Positions 22,832-32,869 of a DNA stretch of 64,000 bases are shown here, one piece after another. A program made the translations under genes and the position numbers. The stretch is from NCBI GenBank assembly GCA_037893245.1, contig JBAIAA010000453.1, positions 1 to 64,000 on the forward strand, written 5' to 3'. Each line of letters opens with the position of its first letter. Within the stretch, counting starts at the first letter, position 1. The notes below the pieces were generated by a model, which saw only the letters and a list, made by a program, of their open reading frames with translations, did not search any database and was not told where the DNA came from. The DNA comes from Crossaster papposus (lineage: Eukaryota > Echinodermata > Asteroidea > Velatida > Solasteridae).

Positions 22832-23053
22832 AAAGTTGGTTTTCAGACCCTGCACCCCCGCCTCTGGAAGTTTCGTCTTCTGTCGACACACGGGGCAAGG
22901 AATCTCCGTACAGCCCTGGTGCTTCGTGCTGTGGTATTTCAGCAGACATTGCTCACAGAAACTGTGCAGGCATTCTATTATCTTTGGCTGTTGATATCTG
23001 TGTTGACATATGCAGCACTCAAGATGTCTGCTGATCGTCTCTAGAGTTGCCAT
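22832..23053 (-). pseudogene. Orphan RING-finger fragment, duplicate of the TRIM A N-terminus
   Basis: About 74 residues from ATG at 23,053 carry an intact RING: CCICQHRY, ECLHSFCEQCLLKYHS, CPVCRQK. It ends where the tandem duplication ends, at GLKTNF, and then runs into unrelated sequence and a stop. No GT donor is visible that would splice it to the B-box exon, so it looks like a by-product of the 498-bp tandem duplication. It preserves the unbroken RING sequence that copy A lacks. A chimeric transcript from its promoter into copy A is possible but unsupported. Confidence 0.65.
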
Positions 23054-23300
23054 TTTGTTTTGTCTCGGTAAAAGAAGAAGAATGTGTTCATGTATTTATC
23101 AATAGGGATCGACAGCCAGAGCTCTAGATGTAAATTTGAAAGAAGTGCCAAATCACACCCTTTACCAAAACTGCACATTCTCTTCAAACTGTCATCACTT
23201 TTATTTTGTTTTTTTTGTTTTTTGTTTTACATTGTTATTTGTGAATCCAATCTTTTTAGAAGGCTAAGAAAATTGAGAAGTAACTTGCGTCCTATCTTGA
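22832..23300. repeat. Tandem duplication, distal copy
   Basis: Matches 22,334-22,820 with scattered differences. It lacks the 2-bp insertion that breaks the RING frame in the proximal copy. Confidence 0.9.
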
Positions 23301-23846
23301 AAGCCATGCAAGTTTTTTTCAAACATTATGTAATATTCAGGCGAAATTTACAGTGCTTTTGTCAGAAAGATTTGCTGAGAGGTCATGTACAATGTACATC
23401 ATGCACCTTTGATTTGTCACCTTTGATTTTTGATTTCCAGGCATAAATGGAAAAGCAGGCATAAATGGAAAGGCAGTCTAGATGTTAAATTTAGAAAGCA
23501 CAATCAGTGCGTTACTGTAGATGCAGGGGGAGGCCTAGACCTGTGAATGTGGCAGTATACACCGCCACGCTTTGATAGATTTTAAACACTATCTATTTTC
23601 CGGGGAGAAAACGCTGTCCTTTGCAGCAACAAATTCTTCCCATGTTACTCTTAAGTGATACATTGCTCTTCTACACCAAAAGCCGCAAAAATATCACCTT
23701 TCGTTCCCAAAAAAATGATATTAAAAAATGTTGAGTCCGATACAAAAGTGTTGGCTTTCCCACGTAAAGGATTCAGGGCACCGTGCAAAGTTCCAGCAAA
23801 AGTGGCAAACCAAAACAAGTTGTACGTGGTCAGTTTCAACTTTCAT
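23301..23846. other. No gene seen
   Basis: Sequence between the RING duplication and TRIM copy B. No exon, RNA or repeat structure was recognised. Confidence 0.5.
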
Positions 23847-24390
23847 CCAATGCACTTGAAAAAGCGACCTTGAGGGTCATAGTGGTGGATATGACCGGTG
23901 TTGTCACCATTTTGCATTGCAACATATATACCTGAGCTATCAGTGTACACACTGCTGCAGTACTGTACTGGTTGACCATTGATGGTGGGTTTGATGATGC
24001 ACCGTGTAGTACCATTGCCATCAGCAACAGTACCATTGCCATCAGCAACATTTACTGTCTGTGACGATGAACTGATGACAAATCTATCATTGCTGTCTAC
24101 AGCCAGAAAGTGAGGTGCAACATCGACTGGTATGGTACATAGGAGCTCACCATCAGTGGGGCTGTGTTCAGTCAACACCAGCCTCTCGACATCACCTACT
24201 ACAAAGGTACCATCATTCTTGACAGCTACACCATAGAGGTTAACTGCGGTCTTACCAACCTCACTCGGTATCACTGTTGGGAACTCAAAGGCCAGCGTGT
24301 TGTCGCTGTTGAACACCTTCACACGGGATGCGCCAACCTCAACGACCACCAAATAATTGTTGGTGCATGTAGATGCGATGCGGAGTGGAA
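23847..24390 (-). pseudogene. TRIM-NHL copy B, truncated last exon
   Basis: A near-identical copy of the TRIM A last exon, with the same acceptor CTACAG|TTCC at 24,391. It stops matching at 23,847, losing about 30 C-terminal residues and the stop codon of A. It has an 18-bp in-frame tandem duplication giving NGTVADGNGT where A has NGT. The homologous intron follows up to about 25,040 and then the match ends, so B has no RING, B-box or coiled coil. It is a segmental-duplication fragment, not a gene. Confidence 0.8.
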
Positions 24391-25040
24391 CTGTAGGAGT
24401 CATGATGTCAAAACAAATGACCATTATGCATTTATTGCACAATCCTTACAACACAGACATTTTTGAAAGAGTAAAAACTGCAGTAGAAAAATGTCTGTCA
24501 AAGAATACATTTTAAAGATTTTGTATACATGTTTGAGAAATCACCGTGTCTTATAATTCATCTTGCATGATCTTGTTAAGTTTTTGGTGTTTATTTATGC
24601 CCCACAATGTGGGGCACAGCATGCTTCACCGTGATTTATCTTTCTGTGTGATAATGTGCTATATAGAATTTTAAAAGAAAGGTCTTCCATGCCCAAGAGT
24701 GATAAACATACACTGCAAAAACTGTGTTTAGCCTGTAAACACTTTTCTAAACACTTTATTGCTATACGGTGCAATAAAATGTTTACATGCTAAACATGTT
24801 TAGCATGAAAGAAGGATAGTGTTTAGTCATTAAACTGAAAACATCGATGTTTAGAAATTGGACACGGGTGTTTAGCTGCTAAACATGTTAAATGTTAGCA
24901 AAAAAAGTATGTTTACTCGGTAAACACAGGTTTTTAAGTGTAAACCCGCGTATACTGATTTAAGTGTAAACCCGCGTAAACTTCACAGTAATTATAAGAT
25001 GTTTTTTCTTGGACTTTAACATTTTGTTTACATGGAATAT
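24391..25040. repeat. Copy of the TRIM A intron
   Basis: Matches about 20,450-21,075, including the forkhead-like motif cluster, with an extra TTTGAGAAATCACCGTG stretch near 24,530. Homology ends at about 25,040. Confidence 0.85.
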
Positions 25041-25090
25041 ACATTGAATATACATAAAAAGGTAATTTTGTTTTTGAAACAAATGTTAGT

Positions 25091-25468
25091 ACTGTACATC
25101 ACTGTCAAAATAGTCACCAAAGGCCTAAACTTTTGTTCTTTGGGAAAACAACAAGCAAAGGATCCGTGCTGGGTTGTCCCTCATGTACATGTAGGTATAC
25201 TTCTTTTTCATATATAATTAACATAATCTAAATAACACTTAACATGCAGTGTAATTAATGTAAGTGAAAGAAAATGGAAAAGAAAATACCTCTTGTACTC
25301 TCCCGCACTCCCTTGTTGATGTCACAAGCATCTGCTTTAATCCACCACCTGCAACATGAATTAGTTTTGTGTGCCTGTTTGAGCATATCCACCTAATGAA
25401 AAATAACAAAAGCTGATTAATATAAAAAGAAAAGAAAAGTAAAAGCATGTGTAATTAACATGAATGTG
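25091..25468. repeat. Tandem duplication around an exon, left copy
   Basis: Matches 25,746-26,123 at a constant offset of 655 bp, starting ACTGTACATCACTGTC and ending near TTAACATGAATGT. It carries a copy of a 103-nt exon. Confidence 0.9.
25290..25392 (-). CDS. Uncharacterised gene, duplicated copy of exon 4
   Basis: A 103-nt candidate exon between CATTAG|GTGG and AGAG|GTATTT, identical in layout to the exon at 25,945-26,047. One conserved residue differs: Cys-Cys here replaces Cys-Gly. Its splice signals are intact, so it could be used as an alternative or additional exon; including both would shift the frame, because each exon is 3n+1 long. Confidence 0.5.
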
Positions 25469-25745
25469 GATGCAATTGCCACGTAACCCTCAATCCTTCC
25501 ACTGGTCATTTTAAATGGAAAAGATGAATCCATAATACTGTGACCTTTAAATGTGTGGTTTGACTATTGGAAGTGGTATTATCAGGCGAATTTATTTACT
25601 AAGATGCTGTCAAATATGGCTGAAAATATACACATTCCAATGACTTGAGTTGAGAGTACTCATTTGTAGCCCTCCAGTTTAACAACTGTTGTGTAGATCA
25701 AGGGTTTTTATACACAAACCTGAATTGAGGCATCTGGGGAGAATG

Positions 25746-26123
25746 ACTGTACATCACTGTCAAAATAGTCACCAAAGGCCTAAACTTTTGTTCTTTGGGA
25801 AAACAACAAGCAAAGGATCCGTGCTGGGTTGTCCCTCATGTACATGTAGGTATACTTCTTTTTCATATCTAATTAACATAATCTAAATAACACTTAACAT
25901 GCAGTGTAATTAATGTAAGTGAAAGAAAATGGAAAAGAAAATACCTCTTGTACTCTCCCGCACTCCCTTGTTGATGTCACAAGCATCTGCTTTAATCCAC
26001 CACCTGCCACATGAATTAGTTTTGTGTGCCTGTTTGAGCATATCCACCTAATGAAAAATAACAAAAGCTGATTAATATAAAAAGAAAGGAAAAGTAAAAG
26101 CATATGTAATTAACATGAATGTC
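25746..26123. repeat. Tandem duplication around an exon, right copy
   Basis: Counterpart of 25,091-25,468. The 277 bp between the copies (25,469-25,745) is not duplicated. Confidence 0.9.
25945..26047 (-). CDS. Uncharacterised gene, exon 4
   Basis: A 103-nt exon with acceptor CATTAG|GTGG and donor AGAG|GTATTT. It starts in phase 0, matching the phase-0 end of the exon at 26,138. It encodes VDMLKQAHKTNS and then CGRWWIKADACDINKG. The Trp-Trp-Ile-Lys-x-Asp-Ala run looks like a conserved motif, but I cannot name the family. Later exons were not found to the left, where TRIM copy B begins. Confidence 0.6.
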
Positions 26124-26137
26124 ATTGGTGGTGTTAC

Positions 26138-26703
26138 CGATGGAGTTGATGGTCCGGCCAATGACAACATTGCCTCTGCCAAAATGTTAACAGGTTCTGT
26201 GTATTTAAACACAGGCCCCGAAAACAAAGACAAAAACCTCTCTCCACACTGAGCATACAACGTCTCCAAAAAGGTGGCATAAGAAGGGTGAACAAGGACC
26301 TGGTCCATGTACTTCTTATGGAAGAACTGAATGTTAGTTTCCAGAAGTGGGTATGGCATAGCATCCATGTTCATCTTATGTGTTGCTAGCACCTCTGCAA
26401 GCTGATATATTGTATTGGGCCTACCTGTTTTCATTAGGACGGCCATACCTTCTAGCAAATGTTTAACACAGTCACCGGGTACACTGTAATCTGGGTGATA
26501 CGTCCTGAGGCATGCAGAAAATAAGCCTTCCATCATCTTCAATCTGTCCCTCTGGTGCATATTTTCAATGGTTCTTTGGAGATCTTCATGTGTTGCACCA
26601 GCGTCATCATCCTCATCATAGGCAATGTCATAGTGGTCTTCCGCTAATGTCACCGTTTCAAAACGGGACCTTAAATTTAAGACCTCGCAGCGACATGCAT
26701 TAC
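26138..26703 (-). CDS. Uncharacterised gene, exon 3
   Basis: A 566-nt exon between acceptor TCTATAACAG|GTAATG and donor TCG|GTAACA. It encodes about 188 residues with an acidic stretch (YDEDDDAGATHEDL), then a mostly helical, Leu/Tyr-rich region (for example SACLRTYHPDYSVPGDCVKH). Codon phase continues from the exon ending at 27,186 (1 + 2 nt) and into the exon starting at 26,047 (phase 0). No signal peptide or membrane segment is visible. The strong phase agreement over four exons argues for a real gene, but no domain was recognised. Confidence 0.7.
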
Positions 26704-26848
26704 CTGTTATAGAATCAAAAGTAACCCATACAATGTACATCTTATAAATGGCTTAACTTCCTCTGACATGAGACCAGGGAGGATTCATACATCGATATTT
26801 ACAAACTGCAAAATGGTTATGCCCAACTATTCAAAGAAAAGTTTAAAT

Positions 26849-26867
26849 GGGGGGGGGGGGGGGGGGG
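26849..26867 (+). repeat. Poly-G tract, 19 bp
   Basis: Uninterrupted G run in the intron between exons 3 and 2 of the uncharacterised gene. Confidence 0.9.
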
Positions 26868-27116
26868 AGAAGAATGTCAACAAATGGTGTATTTATAAAC
26901 AAATCAAATCATGTTCATTTATAAACATTGAAATAAACAGCACCTAATGAATCACCTCATATTTTGGAACCTTTCTATGTATATGCAATTGCTGTTAGCA
27001 TGGACTTGCAAATGGGAATGAACTTGTCCAGGAAAACTTGGGCAACTTGGGGGGACCGATTGTAATGCATGTGTAATAAAATTGTACAACAGCTTTATAC
27101 TAGTTACGATAAGAAC

Positions 27117-27178
27117 CTAGTACACAGGTACACAGGTACATAGGTACACAGGTACATAGGTACATAGGTACATAGGTG
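27117..27178 (+). repeat. Minisatellite of ACAGGTACAT/ATAGGTACAC
   Basis: Six to seven units of a 10-bp GGTAC-containing repeat just downstream of the donor of the 27,186 exon. Confidence 0.8.
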
Positions 27179-27185
27179 TACAAAC

Positions 27186-27339
27186 CTGATCTAGAACCAA
27201 CAAACTTGGAGCAGAGTAGCCAAAAATCATCTTGATGGTGGGTTGGCCATCCTTCTTTTCCCTCTGCTGTGTGATGCAAGGCCACGAAAGACACTAGAGT
27301 TTTATGTTCCACCTCAGTCCATCCACTTTGTATGAGTTG
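27186..27339 (-). CDS. Uncharacterised gene, exon 2
   Basis: A 154-nt exon between CTCTCAG|CAACTC and TCAG|GTTTGT. It encodes SGWTEVEHKTLVSFVALHH and then GWPTHHQDDFWLLCSKFV. The spacing of Trp residues in a short basic/aromatic module resembles a Myb/SANT-like or MADF-like helical domain; this is a guess from pattern only. Phase 0 at the start and 1 nt at the end match both neighbours. Confidence 0.65.
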
Positions 27340-27556
27340 CTGAGAGTATCATACTTCATAGGAAAAACAAATTAATGTGTAGAAACTATGTGTATTTTTT
27401 AATTGAGTAAAATATTTCAATCATGAGACAGCGAACAGTTCTGGGCAATCAATTAAATTATACCAAGGCAATGTGTTTACCTATCAAAGGCACAGCTACA
27501 TGTTAAAACAAATTCATGGCAAAAACATGTTAAAAAATTGAAGAAACAAATCTTAC

Positions 27557-27687
27557 TCTTCTCCTTAGATTGCTCCACTGGTCAAAGCCAGAGCACCTAT
27601 ACTTTGCTGATGGTTTACCAGGTGTATGCCCTGTCTCAACATGTTGACGCCTACTCATCGCCAGTTTCATATGCTTGATACTGTATG
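27557..27687 (-). CDS. Uncharacterised gene, first coding exon
   Basis: A 131-nt exon between TTCTTGCAG|CATACAG and AGA|GTAAGA. It encodes HMKLAMSRRQHVETGHTPG and then YRCSGFDQWSNLRRR; the frame ends in phase 0, as the next exon requires. The first Met (at MKLAMSRR) is a plausible start, in which case upstream exons are non-coding. Otherwise the protein continues further 5'. Confidence 0.6.
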
Positions 27688-28315
27688 CTGCAAGAAATAT
27701 GTGTCAACAAGGGTTAGGCCCTGGGTCCTATTACATAATGTCGGCAGGGTTGGTTGGCAAACTGTGCCGTTGTGTCCACTACTACTACTTCTACCATAGT
27801 CTTGTTCTACCTCCATGGTACTACTGACTGTGTATTAAAGATTCCTGTTTACTTTTATTTTGTTATTTTTAATATTCTTAATCTACAATATATGGCAAGC
27901 AATCAGTTGGCTTGGAGCAATGTGGAGCAATGTTCGCCGATTCAAATGCACGTAGCTAATGTTTGAATGGACTGAACATTGCTCCACATTTTGAGGCCCG
28001 ATTTTCTCACTTTTTTGAAAGGTAAAAACACACCGATAGTGTTAGTGTCTTCCTTGATCCTCAGTGCCTACTGGGGAAAAGCAGCATTTTTGTAAGTGGC
28101 CGTTTTCCGTGACATTTTGGGGGTTAAGTGTGGGAGGTCATGAGGGATCGATGTGCAGACATTTCGTACAGCGATCCGAACTAGGGCTCTTCCTTGGAGT
28201 TGGACCCTATCACCCGACCATAAATGTTGAAAAATGTGATTTTTGGGTCCAAGTTTACTCGGACTAACCCATTACAAAAAATAATAACAATGAAGTAAAC
28301 TCGAAAATAACTCAC

Positions 28316-28373
28316 CAGGCCTGGTTTAGAGAAGCTGAAGCTTGAAGATATGGTAACTGTCCTGGCGATCAAT
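28316..28373 (-). promoter_or_regulatory. Possible 5' untranslated exon of the uncharacterised gene
   Basis: A consensus donor CCTG|GTGAGT lies at 28,315 on the minus strand, 0.6 kb upstream of the first coding exon. No ATG-initiated frame runs into it. The exon start is not determined. Confidence 0.3.
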
Positions 28374-29551
28374 TATCAGCGTTCATTAATTCGTGTGACG
28401 ACAACCGGACCGCGCACACGTACACATTAACCGCGGTGGTTTTCACGGGAAGACCGGCGTAAACGTTTGAGCTCGCACTGAGAATTGGCAGAAACCATTT
28501 AAAAAACAAAACTTCAAAAAAAAGGTCAAATATCTAGAGGATGTACCGAGGGATTTTTATTTAACTTTCAGGAATGAAATATCTATTCCTAAATATTAGC
28601 CTACGTTAATGGAAAAAAATCAGAGGATGAACGATAATTTTTTTCACATTATGTCGATATTTGTAGCCATTTTAGGGGAGACGTTTTGTAACGAAATTCC
28701 CACCTGGACCCATTCATACACGTTAGCTGCTGCAATAAACCAACGGACAATTGTCGGTAATATTTTTACGCATTTATTTTTAAACTAAGCACCTCAACCA
28801 TTGAAAATACTCTTACAATATAAACTATTATTTGTTCAGTGCTGTTAGAGAGATAATTTTAACGGTATACATGGATTTATTTGTTTGTTTTTAATGGTCA
28901 TCACCTCTTTTTAAAATGGAGTGTACCCAAACTGCAATCGCAAATGATGCGCAACACCCCTTCCGCCCCCCAGAGTTTCACTGTAATTTCATCGAAGTCG
29001 AAGCAATCGCGGATTACAACTTCGACATAGAAATGCAACATGAAGAGCGCCCCCAATAGACAACACGCCCAGCGTTCTGACTCTGGCCGTTTTCAAAACC
29101 TCGGCTTAATTAGGCTCCACTGTGGCTCTATCACCATTGACGAATTACTGCATCTCACAATCTCAAAAAAATGACTAGACATCGTAGCTAGCCATCATCA
29201 TCCTTTGACCGTACGCCATGCAAGCGTCATAAAAATAATGAATTTAGAATAAAACAAGAAAAAACATTCTACATTTAACTCATCGGGTTGGAATAAACGT
29301 ATTACACAGCAAGTTAATAAATGTTTAGAAATTAAAGCCAGGATCATGGTTCATTTGCGATTTTTTGTACCGATAGAATCATGACCGTGACAAAACCCTT
29401 GTTCAAATTGAAAAAAAGAAGTTTACATTCCATGTACATTTTATATGCTAGTCAGCAATGTCTGTTTCAAAAAATATTGTTGTAGATGAAACCGTCTTTA
29501 TGTATACTTACATTAGCAACATATTTTTGGATGACAAAACAAGTCTATAAG
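28374..29551. other. No gene seen
   Basis: AT-rich, non-repetitive sequence between the uncharacterised gene and the Penelope-like element. No ORF or RNA structure was supported. Confidence 0.5.
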
Positions 29552-29560
29552 GAAATAATT
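29552..29560. repeat. Target-site duplication, left (GAAATAATT)
   Basis: Nine bases repeated exactly at 33,377-33,385 at the other end of the Penelope-like element. Confidence 0.85.
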
Positions 29561-30071
29561 AACTTCTATTTTTTTCTCCATTTGTCATCTGTTTCAGATT
29601 CATTTCTTGCCAGAATTCTGTTTTTGTTTGTTCTCACTCCTCTGGTTTTCCTCAAACCCCCCCCCCCCCCCCTCCTCATTACTCCTATTCATACTTCTTT
29701 GTTAGTTCTTCCCTTTGATCTCCACCCTGGACCCCTTTCCTTGTGGCTTTACCCTTTCTTTTGTTGTTCCTACCCTGCCTTTGATCCTACCCACACTGAC
29801 CTCACCCTTTAATCCCTCAGCCTAATCCTCCTTTTGTTGTTTGTTCTATTGAACTCTGTGCTTTTTTCTTTTGTGTTTTTTCAGCGTCTATGATGTGCAT
29901 CATGCTGTATGTTGCCCTATATATGTTTGTTTCTTGTACATTTCTAGTCATTTAGTCTCTGAAGAAGATCTTGTTAAGATCGAAATATTAGGCCCTCTTA
30001 ACTTATTTGATTTGTATATTTCAGGTCATTCCAGCCAGTAAGCAGTTTGCAGCAGTATTAATCTTATTCAC
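29561..30071 (+). repeat. Penelope left terminal repeat
   Basis: A 511-bp direct repeat beginning AACTTCTATTTTTTTCTCC and ending AATCTTATTCAC. It contains a run of about 16 C at 29,657, an AATCCC/TTTGTTG pyrimidine-rich tract and a CTGAAGA...GAAA core near 29,959. Confidence 0.92.
29959..29985 (+). ncRNA. Hammerhead-like core in the left terminal repeat
   Basis: CTGAAGA is followed by a perfect 6-bp stem (GATCTT, loop GTT, AAGATC) and then GAAA, the spacing of a hammerhead ribozyme around helix II. Penelope-like elements are known to carry hammerhead motifs in their terminal repeats. I could not find convincing helices I and III, so activity is doubtful. Confidence 0.35.
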
Positions 30072-30121
30072 GTTTCCACTTCTCTGTTGCAGTATCCCTT
30101 CGTGGTGATCCTCCTTTTTGG

Positions 30122-30194
30122 CTTGTAAGTATTGTTTTGTTTTGTTTTGTTGTTTTGTCTGTACATTAACTTTAATTTCTCTCCCTCCCTACAG
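30122..30194 (+). other. Candidate 73-nt intron just upstream of the Penelope ORF
   Basis: A consensus donor CTT|GTAAGTATT and a long pyrimidine tract ending CCCTCCCTACAG lie directly before the ATG at 30,197. Penelope elements are known to keep small 5' introns in genomic copies. The call rests on splice-site pattern only. Confidence 0.55.
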
Positions 30195-30196
30195 AT

Positions 30197-32869
30197 ATGA
30201 GTAACACTATTTGTATTTTCCAACAGCTCAGAAAGAATAGGGAGAAGGCCCTTCGCTACTCCTACCATCAGGATAACTACAATTTCTTCTCCCTCTCTCG
30301 ATTTATCCCTAAAGGTTTGCAACTATCTCCCTCTCCATGCTTAGGAACCCTCTCGCCACACCTACAAAGGAGGTGGAATCAAGTTCTGCATGGTGCATCC
30401 GTTAAACTAATTAATATCCTCTCTCAACAGTGTCATTTTATTCTTCAGGACCTCCACCAGAATATAGCCCACCTTGACTCAGAACTCAGATCCAGCTGTA
30501 CAGACACCAGGTACAGGGAATTCCATGATGAGATTGATAGGGGCCTATCTAACCTTGACTCTGTTCTTATCAACAGGAGAAACAAGAAGATTGGTGGCTT
30601 GCTTGCCAAGCAGCATCAACGCAGACAGAGACGTTTTAGACGTCCCAAGCCCCAATCGATAACACCCCCTGCCAATACTGTTATTAACCTTTCCTCTTCA
30701 TCCGTATCAGATGCTGAACACAAACTTCTCTCCAAGGGTCTGAACTTCTGTCCCACTCCCCGTACTGTGAACCAGGTACAGCTCAGCCAAGATCTCACGG
30801 AATACTATCGTAGGATCCGTCTCCGTGAGTTTTTTCTTGATTCTGACCCCTGTGACCCAGAACCCTTCCGTGTCAAGAGCGCATGGGTACCCCCTAAGAA
30901 TCGTGTACCAGCTCTCGAAACATACGTTCAAGTTGTCAATACCCAAGTCACTAACCCTGGTAACTTTCCCCACAGGACCCATGATAACCTCCCCAGGGAA
31001 GAGCGCCTTGCACTTGCTGCTTTGCGTTCTCGTACTGACATCATCATCAAGCCAGCTGATAAAGGCTCAGCCGTGGTCATCATGGATCGTCAGCAGTACA
31101 TCGACGAGGCCCACCGTCAGTTGGACAACCGTACTTACTATATCTGCCTTGACTCTGATCCCACAGGTACATTCTCTCGAGAGATACAGCAGTTGCTTGA
31201 TGACATGCGATCACGTGACCAACTGTCAAAGAAAGCTCACAAATTTCTTTCACCCACTGACTGTAGAACTGCCAGGTTTTATCTTCTCCCCAAGATTCAC
31301 AAGACTGGTAACCCTGGTAGGCCTATCGTCTCGGGTAATGGCTCACCCACGGAACACATCTCCCTGTTTATTGACAGTTTTCTTAAACCCCTTGTCCATA
31401 GGATTCCATCATACATCCATGACACCCCGGACTTCCTGCGCAAGCTCGAAGGAATCAAGGACCAGATTCCCAGAACGGCCATCATTGGGACCGTTGACGT
31501 CTCATCCCTGTACACTAACATACCACACGAAGAAGGTATTCGTGCTTGTTCCATAACCCTAGCTAGGGCAGGACACACGACCCCTCCCATAAGTGACATA
31601 CGCGCCCTCATGAAACTTGTACTAACGAAGAATAATTTTTCCTTCCTAGATAAGCACTATCTACAGGTACATGGCACTGCAATGGGTACTCGCATGGCAC
31701 CCTCCTTTGCATGCCTCTTTTTGGGTGACCTCGAGGAACGCATGCTTGCCTTAGCACCGTGCCGTCCCTGGATCTGGTGGAGATACATTGATGATGTATT
31801 TTTCATATGGACCAGTGATGAGGACAGTCTGCTGACTTTCACTAATCACATGAATTCCTTCCACAGGACCATCGAGTTCACATCAGAGTACTCACATCAT
31901 CAGGCCCACTTCCTGGATGTCACCATCCGCAAGGAGGACAACTTAATAACCACTGATCTGTATTCTAAACCCACAGACACACACCAGTATCTCCACTCCT
32001 CCAGCTGTCACCCTAGGCATTGCAAGACTGGTATAGCATTTAGTCCGGCCCTCAGACTCAAAAGGATTTGTTCTAACGACTATGATTTCTCCCGCCATTC
32101 ACAGATACTGAAGAACAACTTGGTTGCCAGGGGTCACAGTTCCCGCCAAGTTCAACGTGCCATTGACAGAGCCAAAGCCGTACCCAGAAATTTGGCTCTA
32201 CAGGTAAAGGCCCCCCAGGCTAATGCCAAACCCATGATCCCCCTGGTGACTACCTTTCACCCCAGTCTCCCTTCCCTTCGCAAAATCACTAACGACAGCC
32301 ATCACATTCTCCACACTTCAGATCGCCTTGTCCGGGCCATCCCCGACAGCCCTGTATTGGCCTATAGACGCCCTCAAAATCTACGAGACCTCATTGTTCG
32401 AGCCGAAGTTCCCAGCTTGGATGCATCTCCCCCCATCCAGCACGGAACTTTCAAGTGCAGTTCTAGATGTGTGGTCTGCCAGATCCACATTCAGGAGTCT
32501 GACTCCTTTTCTGGCCACTCTTCTGGTACTACTCATAGAATTATTGGTAACATCACTTGCAGTACATCTAATGTCATATATCTCATCTCTTGCAGGTTTT
32601 GTGGAGTTCAGTATGTCGGAGAGACCAAAAATGCCCTAAAAAAGCGTTTCTACGGTCATCGATCGACTGTCAACACCAAGAAACTGGATACCCCTGTAGG
32701 ACATCACTTTAACCAGCCTAACCATTGTATTTCTGATATGATTCTTCAGGGCATAGAATCACTTGGCCATCGGAAAGAATCAGTCCGCCTCAGCCGGGAG
32801 AAAGTTTGGATGAATCGTCTTCGGACTATTCAACCACATGGGCTTAACATCCAACTAGGAAATGATTAA
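30197..32869 (+). CDS. Penelope-type reverse transcriptase with GIY-YIG endonuclease
   Basis: 890 residues. The N-terminal 280 or so are basic, with an Arg/Gln-rich stretch near 140-155. RT motifs follow in order: IIKPADKGSAVVIMD (about 282), FYLLPKIHK (about 360), DVSSLYTNIPHEEG (about 435), GTAMGTRMAPSFACLFLG (about 493), the catalytic YIDDVF (about 530) and HFLDVTI (about 570). The C-terminus has a Cys cluster CSSRCVVC (about 755) and a GIY-YIG nuclease: VIYLIS, VQYVGET, then Arg in KKRFYGHR (about 790-820). It copies element RNA by target-primed reverse transcription, with GIY-YIG nicking the target. The ORF is uninterrupted, flanked by near-identical terminal repeats, and starts at the first Met after the candidate 5' intron. 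Confidence 0.96.
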   Translation: MSNTICIFQQLRKNREKALRYSYHQDNYNFFSLSRFIPKGLQLSPSPCLGTLSPHLQRRWNQVLHGASVKLINILSQQCHFILQDLHQNIAHLDSELRSSCTDTRYREFHDEIDRGLSNLDSVLINRRNKKIGGLLAKQHQRRQRRFRRPKPQSITPPANTVINLSSSSVSDAEHKLLSKGLNFCPTPRTVNQVQLSQDLTEYYRRIRLREFFLDSDPCDPEPFRVKSAWVPPKNRVPALETYVQVVNTQVTNPGNFPHRTHDNLPREERLALAALRSRTDIIIKPADKGSAVVIMDRQQYIDEAHRQLDNRTYYICLDSDPTGTFSREIQQLLDDMRSRDQLSKKAHKFLSPTDCRTARFYLLPKIHKTGNPGRPIVSGNGSPTEHISLFIDSFLKPLVHRIPSYIHDTPDFLRKLEGIKDQIPRTAIIGTVDVSSLYTNIPHEEGIRACSITLARAGHTTPPISDIRALMKLVLTKNNFSFLDKHYLQVHGTAMGTRMAPSFACLFLGDLEERMLALAPCRPWIWWRYIDDVFFIWTSDEDSLLTFTNHMNSFHRTIEFTSEYSHHQAHFLDVTIRKEDNLITTDLYSKPTDTHQYLHSSSCHPRHCKTGIAFSPALRLKRICSNDYDFSRHSQILKNNLVARGHSSRQVQRAIDRAKAVPRNLALQVKAPQANAKPMIPLVTTFHPSLPSLRKITNDSHHILHTSDRLVRAIPDSPVLAYRRPQNLRDLIVRAEVPSLDASPPIQHGTFKCSSRCVVCQIHIQESDSFSGHSSGTTHRIIGNITCSTSNVIYLISCRFCGVQYVGETKNALKKRFYGHRSTVNTKKLDTPVGHHFNQPNHCISDMILQGIESLGHRKESVRLSREKVWMNRLRTIQPHGLNIQLGND

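Noticed and set aside
29486-29812. 108-codon ORF and its twin at 32,914-33,117
   Set aside because: Both lie in the Penelope terminal repeats, are pyrimidine-rich and have no domain.
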